A stretch of 64,000 bases of DNA from Holophagales bacterium (GTDB taxonomy: Bacteria > Acidobacteriota > Thermoanaerobaculia > Multivoradales > Multivoraceae). The number at the start of each line of letters is the position of its first letter. The first letter of the stretch is position 1. Of the stretch, positions 54,250 to 64,000 are shown one piece after another. The notes beneath the pieces are model-generated. The model saw nothing but the letters and a program-made list of their open reading frames with translations. It was not told the origin of the DNA and made no database searches. The stretch spans positions 608,847 through 672,846 of the forward strand of contig VXVC01000012.1 in NCBI GenBank assembly GCA_009836625.1. The letters run 5' to 3'. A program made the translations under genes and the position numbers.

Positions 54250-55571
54250 CCGCTTCGCCCGGAACTCGACGGAAGTTCTACGGCTGGCCGATGGTCGCCG
54301 TGGGTTTCGTGACCTACGGCCTCGGCATCGCTCCGGCGTACTACGGCCTGGGCATTTTCGCGTCGTCGTTGATCGCCGATCTGGAGCTGACCCGCCAGCA
54401 GATCGGCCAGATGTTCGGGGCGTTCACGTTCACGTACGGCCTGGTCAGTCCGGTCGCGGCGGCCGTCATCCGTCGCTGGGGCATCCGGGCCACGGTGACG
54501 GCGGGCGCCCTGTGCGGCGCCAGCGGCTTCTGGGTGGTGAGCGAAGCCACGAGCGCGACCGAGATCTACCTCGGCTACTCGCTCGTCGGCGGCATCGGGA
54601 TCGGCTTCTCGACGCTGCTGCCCGCCCAGGCGATGCCGGTCTTCTGGTTCCGCAGGTACCGGGCGCGGGCGACGGCGATCATCCTGTCGGGCGCCGGCGT
54701 GGTCGGCTTTCTGTGGCCGCCGGCGGCCGGGCTCGTGCTCGAGGCGTGGGACTGGCGCGTCGGCTGGCAAATCGTCGCCGGGATCTCCCTGCTCGTGGCG
54801 GCGATCGCCGTCCTCTTCATTCGGAACCGGCCGAGCGACATCGGCCAGCGTCGAGACGGACTGCCGCCGGACGACTCCGACCGTCCCGACCCGAACGGGA
54901 CGGGGCATGGGGTGGAGGCGCCGCTGGCCGGGAGCAGCGCCGAAGTGGCCGGCGTGTCGGCGCCGAAGGGCGCACTGATGTGGGCTCTGCGCACGCCCCA
55001 GTTCTGGATCGCCACCTTCGCGACGGCGGCGAACACGGTGCCGTGGCGGGTCGTGTCCGCCCACGGCGGCATTCACCTGGAAGACCTCGGCTTCACGACG
55101 CTCGCCGCATCGGCCATCCTGGGCGTACGGGTCGGCGCCAGCCTGTTCGGCCGGCTGACCGGCTCGCTGGGCGACTTCATGTCGCCGATGCGCGTGCTCG
55201 CGCTGGCCCTGCTGGTCAACGCGGTCGCGCTGTCGGTCTTCGTCTCGGCGGGCTCGGCGGCCGTGGCGTATCCCTGCGTCTTCGTGATCGGCGTTGCCTA
55301 CGGCACCGCCTACACGAGCGAAGTGGTCGTGTTCGGCCTGTTCTTCGGGCGGGCGGCGTTTGTTGGCACGACCGGCGTTCGGCTGTTCCTGATCGGCGTC
55401 ATCGGCGCTCTCGGGCCGGTCCTGGCAGGCGCCGCGGCGGATCGAACGGGTTCCTATGCCGGCACGCTCTGGGCCCTCGCCGCCCTGGCGGTCCTGGGTG
55501 CGGCGTCGATCTGGTTCTGCCGGCCACCGGACCGGTCCGTGCTGACGGGCGAGTCGAAGACGGAGCAGTAG
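54246..55571 (+). CDS. Major facilitator superfamily transporter
   Basis: The 441-residue protein has about 12 predicted membrane helices and the conserved MFS loop between helices 2 and 3. It starts with TTG at 54246, overlapping the last codons of the ATPase gene and preceded by GGGGAG. The [19 protein letters not shown] opening resembles the OxlT/monocarboxylate subgroup. The substrate is not assigned. A hydrophilic loop of about 50 residues ([15 protein letters not shown] region) separates the two halves. Confidence 0.87.
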   Translation: MTASPGTRRKFYGWPMVAVGFVTYGLGIAPAYYGLGIFASSLIADLELTRQQIGQMFGAFTFTYGLVSPVAAAVIRRWGIRATVTAGALCGASGFWVVSEATSATEIYLGYSLVGGIGIGFSTLLPAQAMPVFWFRRYRARATAIILSGAGVVGFLWPPAAGLVLEAWDWRVGWQIVAGISLLVAAIAVLFIRNRPSDIGQRRDGLPPDDSDRPDPNGTGHGVEAPLAGSSAEVAGVSAPKGALMWALRTPQFWIATFATAANTVPWRVVSAHGGIHLEDLGFTTLAASAILGVRVGASLFGRLTGSLGDFMSPMRVLALALLVNAVALSVFVSAGSAAVAYPCVFVIGVAYGTAYTSEVVVFGLFFGRAAFVGTTGVRLFLIGVIGALGPVLAGAAADRTGSYAGTLWALAALAVLGAASIWFCRPPDRSVLTGESKTEQ

Positions 55572-55602
55572 ACTGCAAAGACACGGTAAGGAGGAGAGTC
55601 GC

Positions 55603-56601
55603 ATGGGCAAGCGGAAGGCGCCGATCGCAGCATTCGCCATCGTCGTGCTGGCTGGGACGCCCCTCGCCGCGCAGCAGGACGGGCCGGAACTGGAGCGCAC
55701 GCCCTGGGGCGCGCCCGACCTGCGCGGGATCTGGGACTTCCGGACGATCACGCCGCTCGAGCGGCCGGAGGAGCTCGGCGAGCAGGAGCGCTTCGGCAGC
55801 GCGGAGGCGGCGGCCGAGTTCGAGCAGCGGACGCTGGCGCGGCGGGACAAGGACCGCCGCACGTCCGACGGCCTTTCGGCCCAGGCCGATGTCGCGAACG
55901 CCTACAACCAGTTCTGGTGGGACTACGGCGACAAGCTGACCGAGGATCGGCGCACGTCGCTCATCGTCGATCCTCCCGACGGCCGGATTCCCGAGCTCAC
56001 GGACGCGGCGAAGCAACGAGTCACGGAACGCACCGCGGCGCGACGCCGGCCGGCGCACGGCCCCGAGGACCGCGGGGTCGCCGAACGGTGCATCCTCGGC
56101 TTCAACGCCGGACCGCCGATGAGCCCGAGCGCCTACAACAACAACGTCCAGATCTTTCAGACCGAGGATACGGTCGTGCTCCTGGTCGAAATGGTCCACG
56201 ACTCGCGGATCGTGCCTCTCGATGGGCGTCCGACGCTGCGGGAGGACGTGCGGCAATGGCGGGGCGACTCGCGGGGCCACTGGGAGGGCGAAACCCTGGT
56301 CGTCGTGACGACGAACTTCACTGGCGAGACCAGCTTCCGGGGGTCGGGCCCGAACATGCGGTTGACCGAGAGGTTCACCCGCGTGGGGGAGGACCGGCTC
56401 GTCTACGAGTACACGATCGACGACCCGGAGTCCTTCGAGCGTCCCTGGACGGCGGTCATTCCGATGAGCAGGAATCCGTTGCCCATGTTCGAGTACGCCT
56501 GCCACGAGGGGAACTACGGCATGTTGAACCTGCTCCGCGGCGCCCGGGCGGAGGACGCGGAAGCCGAGGCGGCCGCCAGGGCGGAGACGTCGGGCGGCTG
56601 A
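55603..56601 (+). CDS. Secreted protein of unknown function, YACHEGNY family (paralog 2)
   Basis: The 332-residue protein is homologous to the one at 34.6 kb. Signal peptide APIAAFAIVVLAGTPLAAQ, then APDLRGIWDFRTITPLERP, SLIVDPPDGRIPELT, QIFQTEDTVVLLVEMVHDSRIVPL, RGHWEGETLVVVTTNF, ERFTRVGEDRL and the final MFEYACHEGNYGM. A strong AAGGAGGAGAG site precedes the ATG. The two copies are about 20 kb apart with different neighbours, and are clearly diverged, so the duplication is old. Function unknown. Confidence 0.84.
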   Translation: MGKRKAPIAAFAIVVLAGTPLAAQQDGPELERTPWGAPDLRGIWDFRTITPLERPEELGEQERFGSAEAAAEFEQRTLARRDKDRRTSDGLSAQADVANAYNQFWWDYGDKLTEDRRTSLIVDPPDGRIPELTDAAKQRVTERTAARRRPAHGPEDRGVAERCILGFNAGPPMSPSAYNNNVQIFQTEDTVVLLVEMVHDSRIVPLDGRPTLREDVRQWRGDSRGHWEGETLVVVTTNFTGETSFRGSGPNMRLTERFTRVGEDRLVYEYTIDDPESFERPWTAVIPMSRNPLPMFEYACHEGNYGMLNLLRGARAEDAEAEAAARAETSGG

Positions 56602-56629
56602 CTCCGGTCGGCGATCCGCGCGCGTTACC

Positions 56630-57475
56630 TTGACGATCGCCACTGTCGGCCTGGTCCATCCGGGGGCGATGGGCGTCACCGTCGGCGCGGCGGTGCGCGA
56701 GCCGGTGCGGGTCGTGTGGGGGTCCGAGGGACGGAGCCGGGAGACCCGTGCCCGTGCCGCGGGTGCCGGTTTCGAGGATCTGGGCACGCTCGAAGCCGTG
56801 ACCGCCGCGGCCGACGCCGTGCTCTCGGTCTGCCCTCCCCACGGCGCCCTGACGCTTGCCGAGGCTGTCGCAGCGACCGGATTCGACGGCCTCTATCTCG
56901 ATGCGAACGCCGTATCGCCCGCCACGGCGCTCAGGATCGCGGAAGCCGCGGCGGCGGGCGGAGCGCGGTTCGTGGACGGCGGCATCGTCGGGCCGCCGGC
57001 GGTCCGGCCGGGGACCACGCGGCTCTACCTCTCGGGAGACGCCGCAGCGGAACTGGCGGCCCTGTTCGAGGACTCGGCCCTCGAGGCGATCGATCTCGAC
57101 GCGGATTTCGGCGCCGCTTCGGCGCTCAAGATGTGCTACGCCGGCTTCACCAAGGGCAGCGCGGCCTTGCTGCTTTCGCTACGGGCAGCCGCGAGCGCCT
57201 ACGGCGTAGAGGACGGTCTGCTCGGGGAATGGGCCAGATCGCAACCGGGTCTGGAGAAGAGGAGCGTGCGTGCCGCGGCCACGGCGGCTCCGAAGGCATG
57301 GCGCTTCGCCGGCGAGATGGAAGAGATCGCCTCGACCCTGGAGGCGGCGGGGCTGCCGGATGGGTTCCACCGGGCCGCGGCGGAGGCCTACGTGCGGCTC
57401 GCCGGATTCCGTGGCGAGGCGGAGGGCGTGACGGTCGAGGAGGTCGTCGCGGCCTTGCTCCACTCAGCCGAATGA
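56630..57475 (+). CDS. NAD(P)-dependent oxidoreductase, 6PGDH-like with DUF1932 domain
   Basis: The 281-residue protein starts with a Rossmann segment (IATVGLVHPGAMGVTVGAAV) and a long helical C-terminal domain (SALKMCYAGFTKGSAALLLSLRAAASAYGV), the pattern of beta-hydroxyacid dehydrogenase relatives with a DUF1932 C-terminus. Lys in LKMCYAG aligns with the catalytic Lys of the superfamily. It begins with TTG at 56630, 28 bases after the previous stop. The natural substrate is not known. Confidence 0.83.
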   Translation: MTIATVGLVHPGAMGVTVGAAVREPVRVVWGSEGRSRETRARAAGAGFEDLGTLEAVTAAADAVLSVCPPHGALTLAEAVAATGFDGLYLDANAVSPATALRIAEAAAAGGARFVDGGIVGPPAVRPGTTRLYLSGDAAAELAALFEDSALEAIDLDADFGAASALKMCYAGFTKGSAALLLSLRAAASAYGVEDGLLGEWARSQPGLEKRSVRAAATAAPKAWRFAGEMEEIASTLEAAGLPDGFHRAAAEAYVRLAGFRGEAEGVTVEEVVAALLHSAE

Positions 57476-57479
57476 AAAA

Positions 57480-57501
57480 GGGCGGCCCCGGAGGGCCGCC
57501 C
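57480..57501 (-). terminator. Intrinsic terminator of groESL
   Basis: A perfect 9-bp stem (57480-57488 with 57493-57501) and a four-base loop are followed, on the minus strand, by five U residues (57479 to 57475). It lies 28 bases beyond the groEL stop. It also lies just after the stop of the convergent oxidoreductase. Confidence 0.88.
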
Positions 57502-57528
57502 TGGGTGCATTGCCGGTAGCCGGCCTGG

Positions 57529-59476
<1,948 letters not shown>

Positions 59477-59541
59477 CAGCGATCTCCTCCTGTTGGGTTG
59501 GTGTCGGTGGATGTGGTCTTTGTGGCCGGGCGAAGGTGCTG

Positions 59542-59568
59542 TTAGCACTCGGCCCGGGCGAGTGCTAA
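59542..59568. promoter_or_regulatory. CIRCE operator (HrcA binding site)
   Basis: TTAGCACTC (59542-59550), a nine-base spacer and GAGTGCTAA (59560-59568) form a perfect CIRCE inverted repeat 65 bases upstream of groES. HrcA bound here represses groESL until heat or folding stress. No hrcA gene is in the window. Confidence 0.97.
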
Positions 59569-59703
59569 CAATAGAAAGATGGCGGCCCGCATGTCAACCG
59601 TCCAGGACATTCGCCGCGCGGCCGGCCCGCGGCGCAGGCGGTAGAGTCTGCCGGTCCCGCTGACGCGGTCTCCGGTGCAGGGGACCGGAAAGGAGACTCG
59701 CCT

Positions 59704-61542
59704 GTGATCTGGCCTCAACGAAGCAGTGCCCCTCGGGAAGGAAGAAGGGGCGGCGCCGCGGCGATGTGGATCGCTCTGCTCGGCCTGCTGGCGGCGGTGT
59801 TCGCCTGGCCGGCCGGCGGCGCGGCCCAGAGCGCGCCGACAGCGGCCGCCGTGCCGGTCGAGGAGTTCGAACTCGACAACGGCATGCGCTTCCTGCTCGT
59901 GAGCCGCCCGGAACTGACGACGGTGGCCGCGGCCTGGGTGGCCCACGTCGGTTCCGCCAACGAACGGCCGGGGATCACCGGCCTCGCCCACTTCTTCGAG
60001 CACATGATGTTCAAGGGCACGCACACGATCGGCACGAAGGACATCGAACGCGACCTCGAGATCATCGCGGAGCAGGAGGCGGTCCAGGAGCAGATCCGCG
60101 TCGAGCTGCGTGAGCAACGCCGCCGCTACCGCCTGGGCGAAATCGACGATCCGTACGATCCCGCCCACCGCACCGATGCCCTGAACGCACTGCGCGCGGA
60201 GTTCCAGCAGCTCGTGGAGGAGCAGCGTGAGCTGATGGTCAAGGACGAGCTGGACAAGGTCTACACGGACGGCGGCGGCACGAGCCTGAACGCCTTCACC
60301 AGCAACGACTTCACGGTCTACATCAACCAGTTGCCGGCGAACCGGCTGGAACTCTGGTTCTGGCTTGAGTCGGATCGCCTGCTGAATCCGGTGTTCCGCG
60401 AGTTCTACGCCGAGCGGGACGTCGTCTACGAGGAACGGCGCCTGCGCACCGAGTCGACGCCGACCGGACGCTACGACGAGCAGGCGGACGCCATGTTCTG
60501 GCAGTCCCACCCCTACAGTTGGCCGGTCATCGGCTGGGCGTCGGACCTGGAGGTGATCAGCAAGTCCCAGGCCGACGAGTTCTTCGCCACCTACTACGCG
60601 CCGAACAACCTGAGCGCCGTGCTGGTCGGCAACTTCGATTCCGCCGAAGTGCGGGAGCTGGCGGAGCGGTACTTCGGCCGCCTCGCGCGGGCCGAGCGGC
60701 CTGCGCCGGACGTCGTCACTCTCGAGGCCGAGCAACTGGCCGAGAAGCGGATGACGGCCGAGTGCGACTGCCAGCCCCAGCTCCAGGTGCGCTACCACGC
60801 GGTGCCGTTCGGCCACGACGACGGCTACGCGCTCGACGTCGCCGCGGGCGTGCTGAACGGCCGCACCGGGCGCCTCTACGAGCAGATCGTGGAGGGCGCC
60901 GAGATTGCGTCCAGCGCCAGCGCCTTCTACGAGGCGAGGAAGTACGCCGGCGTCTTCAACCTGCGCGCGGAGACGAAGGGCGCCGCGACGCCCGAGCAGC
61001 TCCTTGCCGCCTGGGACGGTATCGTCGCGGAGTTGATCGCCGAACCGGTGCCGGAGGACGAGCTGGCCAAGGTGAAGAACCGGGTGTCGGCCGACACCTA
61101 CCGGCAACTCCGGGATCCGTTCTTCCTGATGATCCAGTTGGCGATCATGGACGCGCTAGGCGACTGGCGCTACCTGAACACCGTCGCGGAGCGAACGAAC
61201 GAGGTCACGGCCGAGGACGTGCAGCGCGTGGCGGCAGAGTACTTCGAGCCTTCGAAGCGTCTGGTCAGCCTGTACTACCGCAAGGAGGGAACCGAAGCGA
61301 CGGAGACGCCGGCCGAACTCGAGGCCCTGCCGCCGGAGATGCGGACGGCTCTCATGTCGCAGGCCGAGGCGATCGCCCAGATCGAGGATCCGGCCCAACT
61401 GGAGATGGTCCTCCAGCAGATGGAGGCCCAGTCGGCCCAGGTGCCGGAAGAGATGCGCCCGGCGCTCGACTGGATGCGCGGCGTGATCGAGGGGCGGCTG
61501 GCCGAGCTGCAGGAACAGGCTGACGAGGGAGGTGAGCAGTGA
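59704..61542 (+). CDS. M16-family zinc metallopeptidase, catalytic subunit
   Basis: The 612-residue secreted protein has a signal peptide (residues about 21-42) and the inverted zinc motif HFFEH at residues 96-100. The second half resembles the M16 C-terminal clam-shell half (VSADTYRQLRDPFFLMIQ). A Lys/Glu-rich helical insert of about 55 residues follows the zinc site (LREQRRRYRLGEIDDPYD). The GTG start at 59704 follows GGAAAGGAG. It precedes a second M16 protein with a four-base overlap, forming a heterodimer pair of the kind seen in mitochondrial processing peptidase and bacterial homologs. Confidence 0.9.
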   Translation: MIWPQRSSAPREGRRGGAAAMWIALLGLLAAVFAWPAGGAAQSAPTAAAVPVEEFELDNGMRFLLVSRPELTTVAAAWVAHVGSANERPGITGLAHFFEHMMFKGTHTIGTKDIERDLEIIAEQEAVQEQIRVELREQRRRYRLGEIDDPYDPAHRTDALNALRAEFQQLVEEQRELMVKDELDKVYTDGGGTSLNAFTSNDFTVYINQLPANRLELWFWLESDRLLNPVFREFYAERDVVYEERRLRTESTPTGRYDEQADAMFWQSHPYSWPVIGWASDLEVISKSQADEFFATYYAPNNLSAVLVGNFDSAEVRELAERYFGRLARAERPAPDVVTLEAEQLAEKRMTAECDCQPQLQVRYHAVPFGHDDGYALDVAAGVLNGRTGRLYEQIVEGAEIASSASAFYEARKYAGVFNLRAETKGAATPEQLLAAWDGIVAELIAEPVPEDELAKVKNRVSADTYRQLRDPFFLMIQLAIMDALGDWRYLNTVAERTNEVTAEDVQRVAAEYFEPSKRLVSLYYRKEGTEATETPAELEALPPEMRTALMSQAEAIAQIEDPAQLEMVLQQMEAQSAQVPEEMRPALDWMRGVIEGRLAELQEQADEGGEQ

Positions 61543-63062
61543 GCGGACGCGTGCTTGTGAGATTTGCGATTCCCGTCGTTCTCTGCCTCGGCCTGGCGCC
61601 GTCGCTCGGCGCCCAGGGCAGCGCCGAGATCGTCGCGCACCCGAGTGAACTGACCTACGGTCCACTGGACTTCGAACTGCCGGACGCGGAGGGTTTTCGC
61701 CACGAGCTGGCGGGGGGCGTTCCCGCCTACCTGGTGCCGGACCGTTCGCTGCCGCTGGTCGACATCACGGTGCGGTTTCGCATCGGTTCCTGGCTGGAGC
61801 CGGTCGAGCAGACCGGGCTGGCGTCCCTCACCGGCGAACTGATGCGGACCGGCGGCGCCGGCGAACTGAAGGCGAGGGCCTTCGACGAGGCGGTCGAGGC
61901 GGCTGCCGGCAACTTTTCGGCGTTCATCGGGAGTACCAGCGCCGGGATGTCGATGAACTGCCTGTCGACGGTGCTCGACGAGTGCCTCGACCTGTTCTTC
62001 TCCATGCTCACCGAGCCCCGCTTCGACGGCGACCGGCTGGACCTGGCGAAGGAGAACGAGCTGGAGAGCCTCAAGCAGCGCAATGACGATCCGGTCGATG
62101 TCGCCGGCCGCGAAGGCCAGTGGTTGCTCTACGGGCGGGACCACGTGGATTCGCGGTTCGTCACCGCGGCGTCGCTGGACGCGGTAGCTCGCGATGACCT
62201 GGTGGCGTTTCACCGGCGCTACGTGCATCCCGGCCACATGGTGGTGGCGGCCGCTGGGGACTTCGACAGCGACGAACTCGCGGCAAAGCTCTCGGCACTG
62301 CTCGACCGCTTCGGGAAAGAGGGCCGCGACCAGGCGCCGTGGCCGCCCCAGGCGGCGGCGTACGAGCCCGCGCCCGGCGTCTACGTGGCGCAGCAGGAGA
62401 TTCCGCAGGGGCGCGTGCAGATCGGCCACCGCACCTTCCAGCGCGAGGACTGGGGCCATCCCGACCACTTCGCGCTGTCCATGATGGACGGGGTGCTCGG
62501 CAACGGCGGCTTCACCACGCGGCTGATGAAGAGGATCCGCTCGGACGAGGGGCTGGCCTACGGCGCCTACTCCAACTTCCGCATCGGCAGCTACTGGCCG
62601 AGCAACCTGAGCATCACCTTCCAGTCCAAGAGCGAGACGGTCGCCTTCGCGGCGAAGATCGCGCTGGAGGAGGTCGACCGGATGCGAACGGAATTGGTCC
62701 CGGAGGACGAACTCCAGACGGTCAAGGCGGCGGCCGTCGAGACCTTCCCGAGCAACTTCGAGTCGGCCGTGGCCATCGCTTCCATCTTCGCGCAGGACGA
62801 GTTTCTGGGCCGCCCCCACGACTACTGGCGGACCTACCGTGAGAACGTGGAGGCGGTGACGCCTGAGGACGTCAAACGCGTGGCCGAACTGCATCTGCTG
62901 CCCGGCAGGCTGGTCATGTTGATCGTCGGCGACTGGGAGGAGATCGAACCGGGCGACGCCGACGGCCGCGCCACGATGGCCGAGGTGGCGGAGAGGATCG
63001 GCGGCGGCGTGACCATGCTGCCGGAGCGGGACCCGGTGAGTCTGGAAACGGTGAGCCAGTGA
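61539..63062 (+). CDS. M16-family peptidase-like, non-catalytic partner
   Basis: The 507-residue secreted protein has the M16 fold (GLASLTGELMRTGGAGEL where the HxxEH motif should be) but lacks the zinc ligands, so it is probably inactive on its own. The later half has GGFTTRLMKRIRSDEGLAYGAYS, the Arg/Tyr segment that positions peptide substrates in the partner's active site. The GTG start overlaps the stop of the first subunit. Together they should form one peptide-degrading clam-shell in the periplasm. Confidence 0.88.
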   Translation: MSGRVLVRFAIPVVLCLGLAPSLGAQGSAEIVAHPSELTYGPLDFELPDAEGFRHELAGGVPAYLVPDRSLPLVDITVRFRIGSWLEPVEQTGLASLTGELMRTGGAGELKARAFDEAVEAAAGNFSAFIGSTSAGMSMNCLSTVLDECLDLFFSMLTEPRFDGDRLDLAKENELESLKQRNDDPVDVAGREGQWLLYGRDHVDSRFVTAASLDAVARDDLVAFHRRYVHPGHMVVAAAGDFDSDELAAKLSALLDRFGKEGRDQAPWPPQAAAYEPAPGVYVAQQEIPQGRVQIGHRTFQREDWGHPDHFALSMMDGVLGNGGFTTRLMKRIRSDEGLAYGAYSNFRIGSYWPSNLSITFQSKSETVAFAAKIALEEVDRMRTELVPEDELQTVKAAAVETFPSNFESAVAIASIFAQDEFLGRPHDYWRTYRENVEAVTPEDVKRVAELHLLPGRLVMLIVGDWEEIEPGDADGRATMAEVAERIGGGVTMLPERDPVSLETVSQ

Positions 63063-63096
63063 AGCCCGGCGCAGCGGCCGGGGCGGGCTGACCCCG

Positions 63097-64000
63097 ATGA
63101 TGGCCTCGCTCGACCGGTTCCTGGAAGTCGCCGTCGGCTACGCCTGGGGCATGCCCCTGGTCGTGCTCCTGATCGGCTCGGGCGCGTTCTTCTGCCTGTA
63201 CGCACGCCTGCGGCCGCTGCTCCACATGGGGCACGCCACCGCGGTGACCCTGGGCAAGTACGACTCGCCCGACGATCCGGGGCACATCAGCCATTTCCAG
63301 GCCCTGTCGACGGCGCTGGCGGCCACGATCGGGGTTGGCAACATCGGCGGTGTCGCGATCGCGGTCACCCAGGGCGGCGCCGGCGCGGTGTTCTGGATGT
63401 GGGTGGCGGCCGTCGTCGGCATGGGCACCAAGTTCTTCTCCTGCACGCTGTCCCAGATCTACCGCGGCCGGGACGAACGGGGCGCGCTCCTCGGCGGCAC
63501 GATGTACACGATCGAACTCGGTCTCGGGAAGAAGTTCAAGCCGCTGGCGATCATGTTCTGCACCTTCGGCCTGTTCGGTTGCCTGCCGATGTTCCAGAGC
63601 AACCAGGTGGCGGAACTCCTGAACGCCCAGTTCGGGCTCGATCCGATCCTGACCGGCGTGGGCTGCGTGGCCCTGGTCGCGCTGGTCGCCTTCGGCGGTG
63701 TCGAACGCATCGGAGCGGTGACGGGACGCTTCGTGCCCGTCATGTGCGTCCTGTACCTGGGCATGGCGCTCTGCGTCCTGTTCGTGCGCTCTGACGTCGC
63801 GGTGGAGGTGTTCGGCCGCATCTTCCGCGAAGCCTTCACCGGTACCGCCGCGGCGGGCGGCGCGATGGGTATCGGCTTTCAGCAGGCGATGATGATCGGT
63901 GTCCGCCGAGCCGCTTTCTCGAACGAGGCGGGGCTCGGCACGGCGCCGCTTGCGCACGGCGCGGCCAGGACGAACGAGCCCGTGCGCGAGGGTCTGGTGG
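63097..64000 (+). CDS. Alanine/glycine:sodium symporter (AGCS family), 5' part
   Basis: The first 301 codons are in the window; the gene runs off the right edge. The protein is polytopic, with the family's signature GNIGGVAIAVTQGGAGAVFWMWVAAVVGM and later SNEAGLGTAPLAHGAA. AGCS members import alanine or glycine with sodium. The ATG at 63097 (a second ATG follows immediately) is 34 bases after the preceding stop, with no clear ribosome site. Confidence 0.9.
   Translation, partial: MMASLDRFLEVAVGYAWGMPLVVLLIGSGAFFCLYARLRPLLHMGHATAVTLGKYDSPDDPGHISHFQALSTALAATIGVGNIGGVAIAVTQGGAGAVFWMWVAAVVGMGTKFFSCTLSQIYRGRDERGALLGGTMYTIELGLGKKFKPLAIMFCTFGLFGCLPMFQSNQVAELLNAQFGLDPILTGVGCVALVALVAFGGVERIGAVTGRFVPVMCVLYLGMALCVLFVRSDVAVEVFGRIFREAFTGTAAAGGAMGIGFQQAMMIGVRRAAFSNEAGLGTAPLAHGAARTNEPVREGLV

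Noticed and set aside
59704-63062. M16 pair as PqqF/PqqG for PQQ maturation
   Set aside because: Two-subunit M16 proteases can process PqqA, but no pqq genes are in the window, and general secreted M16 pairs are common. PQQ use elsewhere in the window is not sufficient evidence.

Overview
The window is a GC-rich, densely coding chromosomal segment from a Gram-negative bacterium, most likely a member of the Acidobacteriota. The strongest pointer is a set of seven secreted proteins of the acidobacterial VWFA-related type (the family modelled as TIGR03436). Supporting evidence is an LpxD for lipid A synthesis, many PQQ-type beta-propellers, a GWxTD-type protein, and two members of an uncharacterised secreted family ending in a YACHEGNY motif. 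No rRNA, tRNA, CRISPR array, transposase or phage gene was seen. Functions are inferred from motifs and family knowledge; no database search was possible.

Layout. 1-3.8 kb (minus): a 2Fe-2S ferredoxin, a secreted alpha/beta hydrolase, a PQQ-like propeller and DNA-3-methyladenine glycosylase I. 3.8-11 kb (minus): a GWxTD/VWFA protein, an acyl-CoA carboxylase carboxyltransferase, LpxD, an amidohydrolase and glyoxalase II. 11-14.2 kb (minus): a compact three-gene alcohol dehydrogenase unit resembling xoxF-xoxJ-xoxG, whose PQQ dehydrogenase carries the extra Asp typical of lanthanide-dependent enzymes. 14.3-20 kb: a methyltransferase, a polytopic membrane protein and an orphan xanthine-dehydrogenase-type molybdenum subunit. 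20-22.4 kb: a roughly 500-base non-coding stretch with a probable 14-codon gene behind a near-perfect extended Shine-Dalgarno, then RNase E/G. 22.8-27.3 kb (plus): hflX, two thiol-redox proteins, a phosphopantetheinyl transferase and a ParS/RES toxin-antitoxin pair. 27.4-32.4 kb (plus): a PQQ dehydrogenase, a CocE-type hydrolase and a low-GC aldo/keto reductase. 32.4-35.6 kb: a FadJ-type beta-oxidation enzyme and a secreted unknown.

35.6-48.6 kb (minus) is the most unusual region: six consecutive genes, five of them tandem paralogous VWFA proteins interrupted by one TauE/SafE-type permease. It diverges, with only 34 bases between start codons, from a complete peptide-type ABC importer (48.6-54.2 kb, plus). 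An MFS carrier, a second YACHEGNY protein and a DUF1932-type dehydrogenase follow. 57.5-59.6 kb (minus) is groES-groEL under a perfect CIRCE operator and closed by a strong terminator. 59.7-63.1 kb is a catalytic/non-catalytic pair of M16 peptidases, and the window ends inside an alanine/sodium symporter gene.

Together the genes suggest a heterotroph that uses peptides, alcohols and fatty acids, with heavy investment in secreted periplasmic proteins. The VWFA array, the lanthanide-type alcohol dehydrogenase unit and the small gene near 20.15 kb are the parts most worth follow-up.
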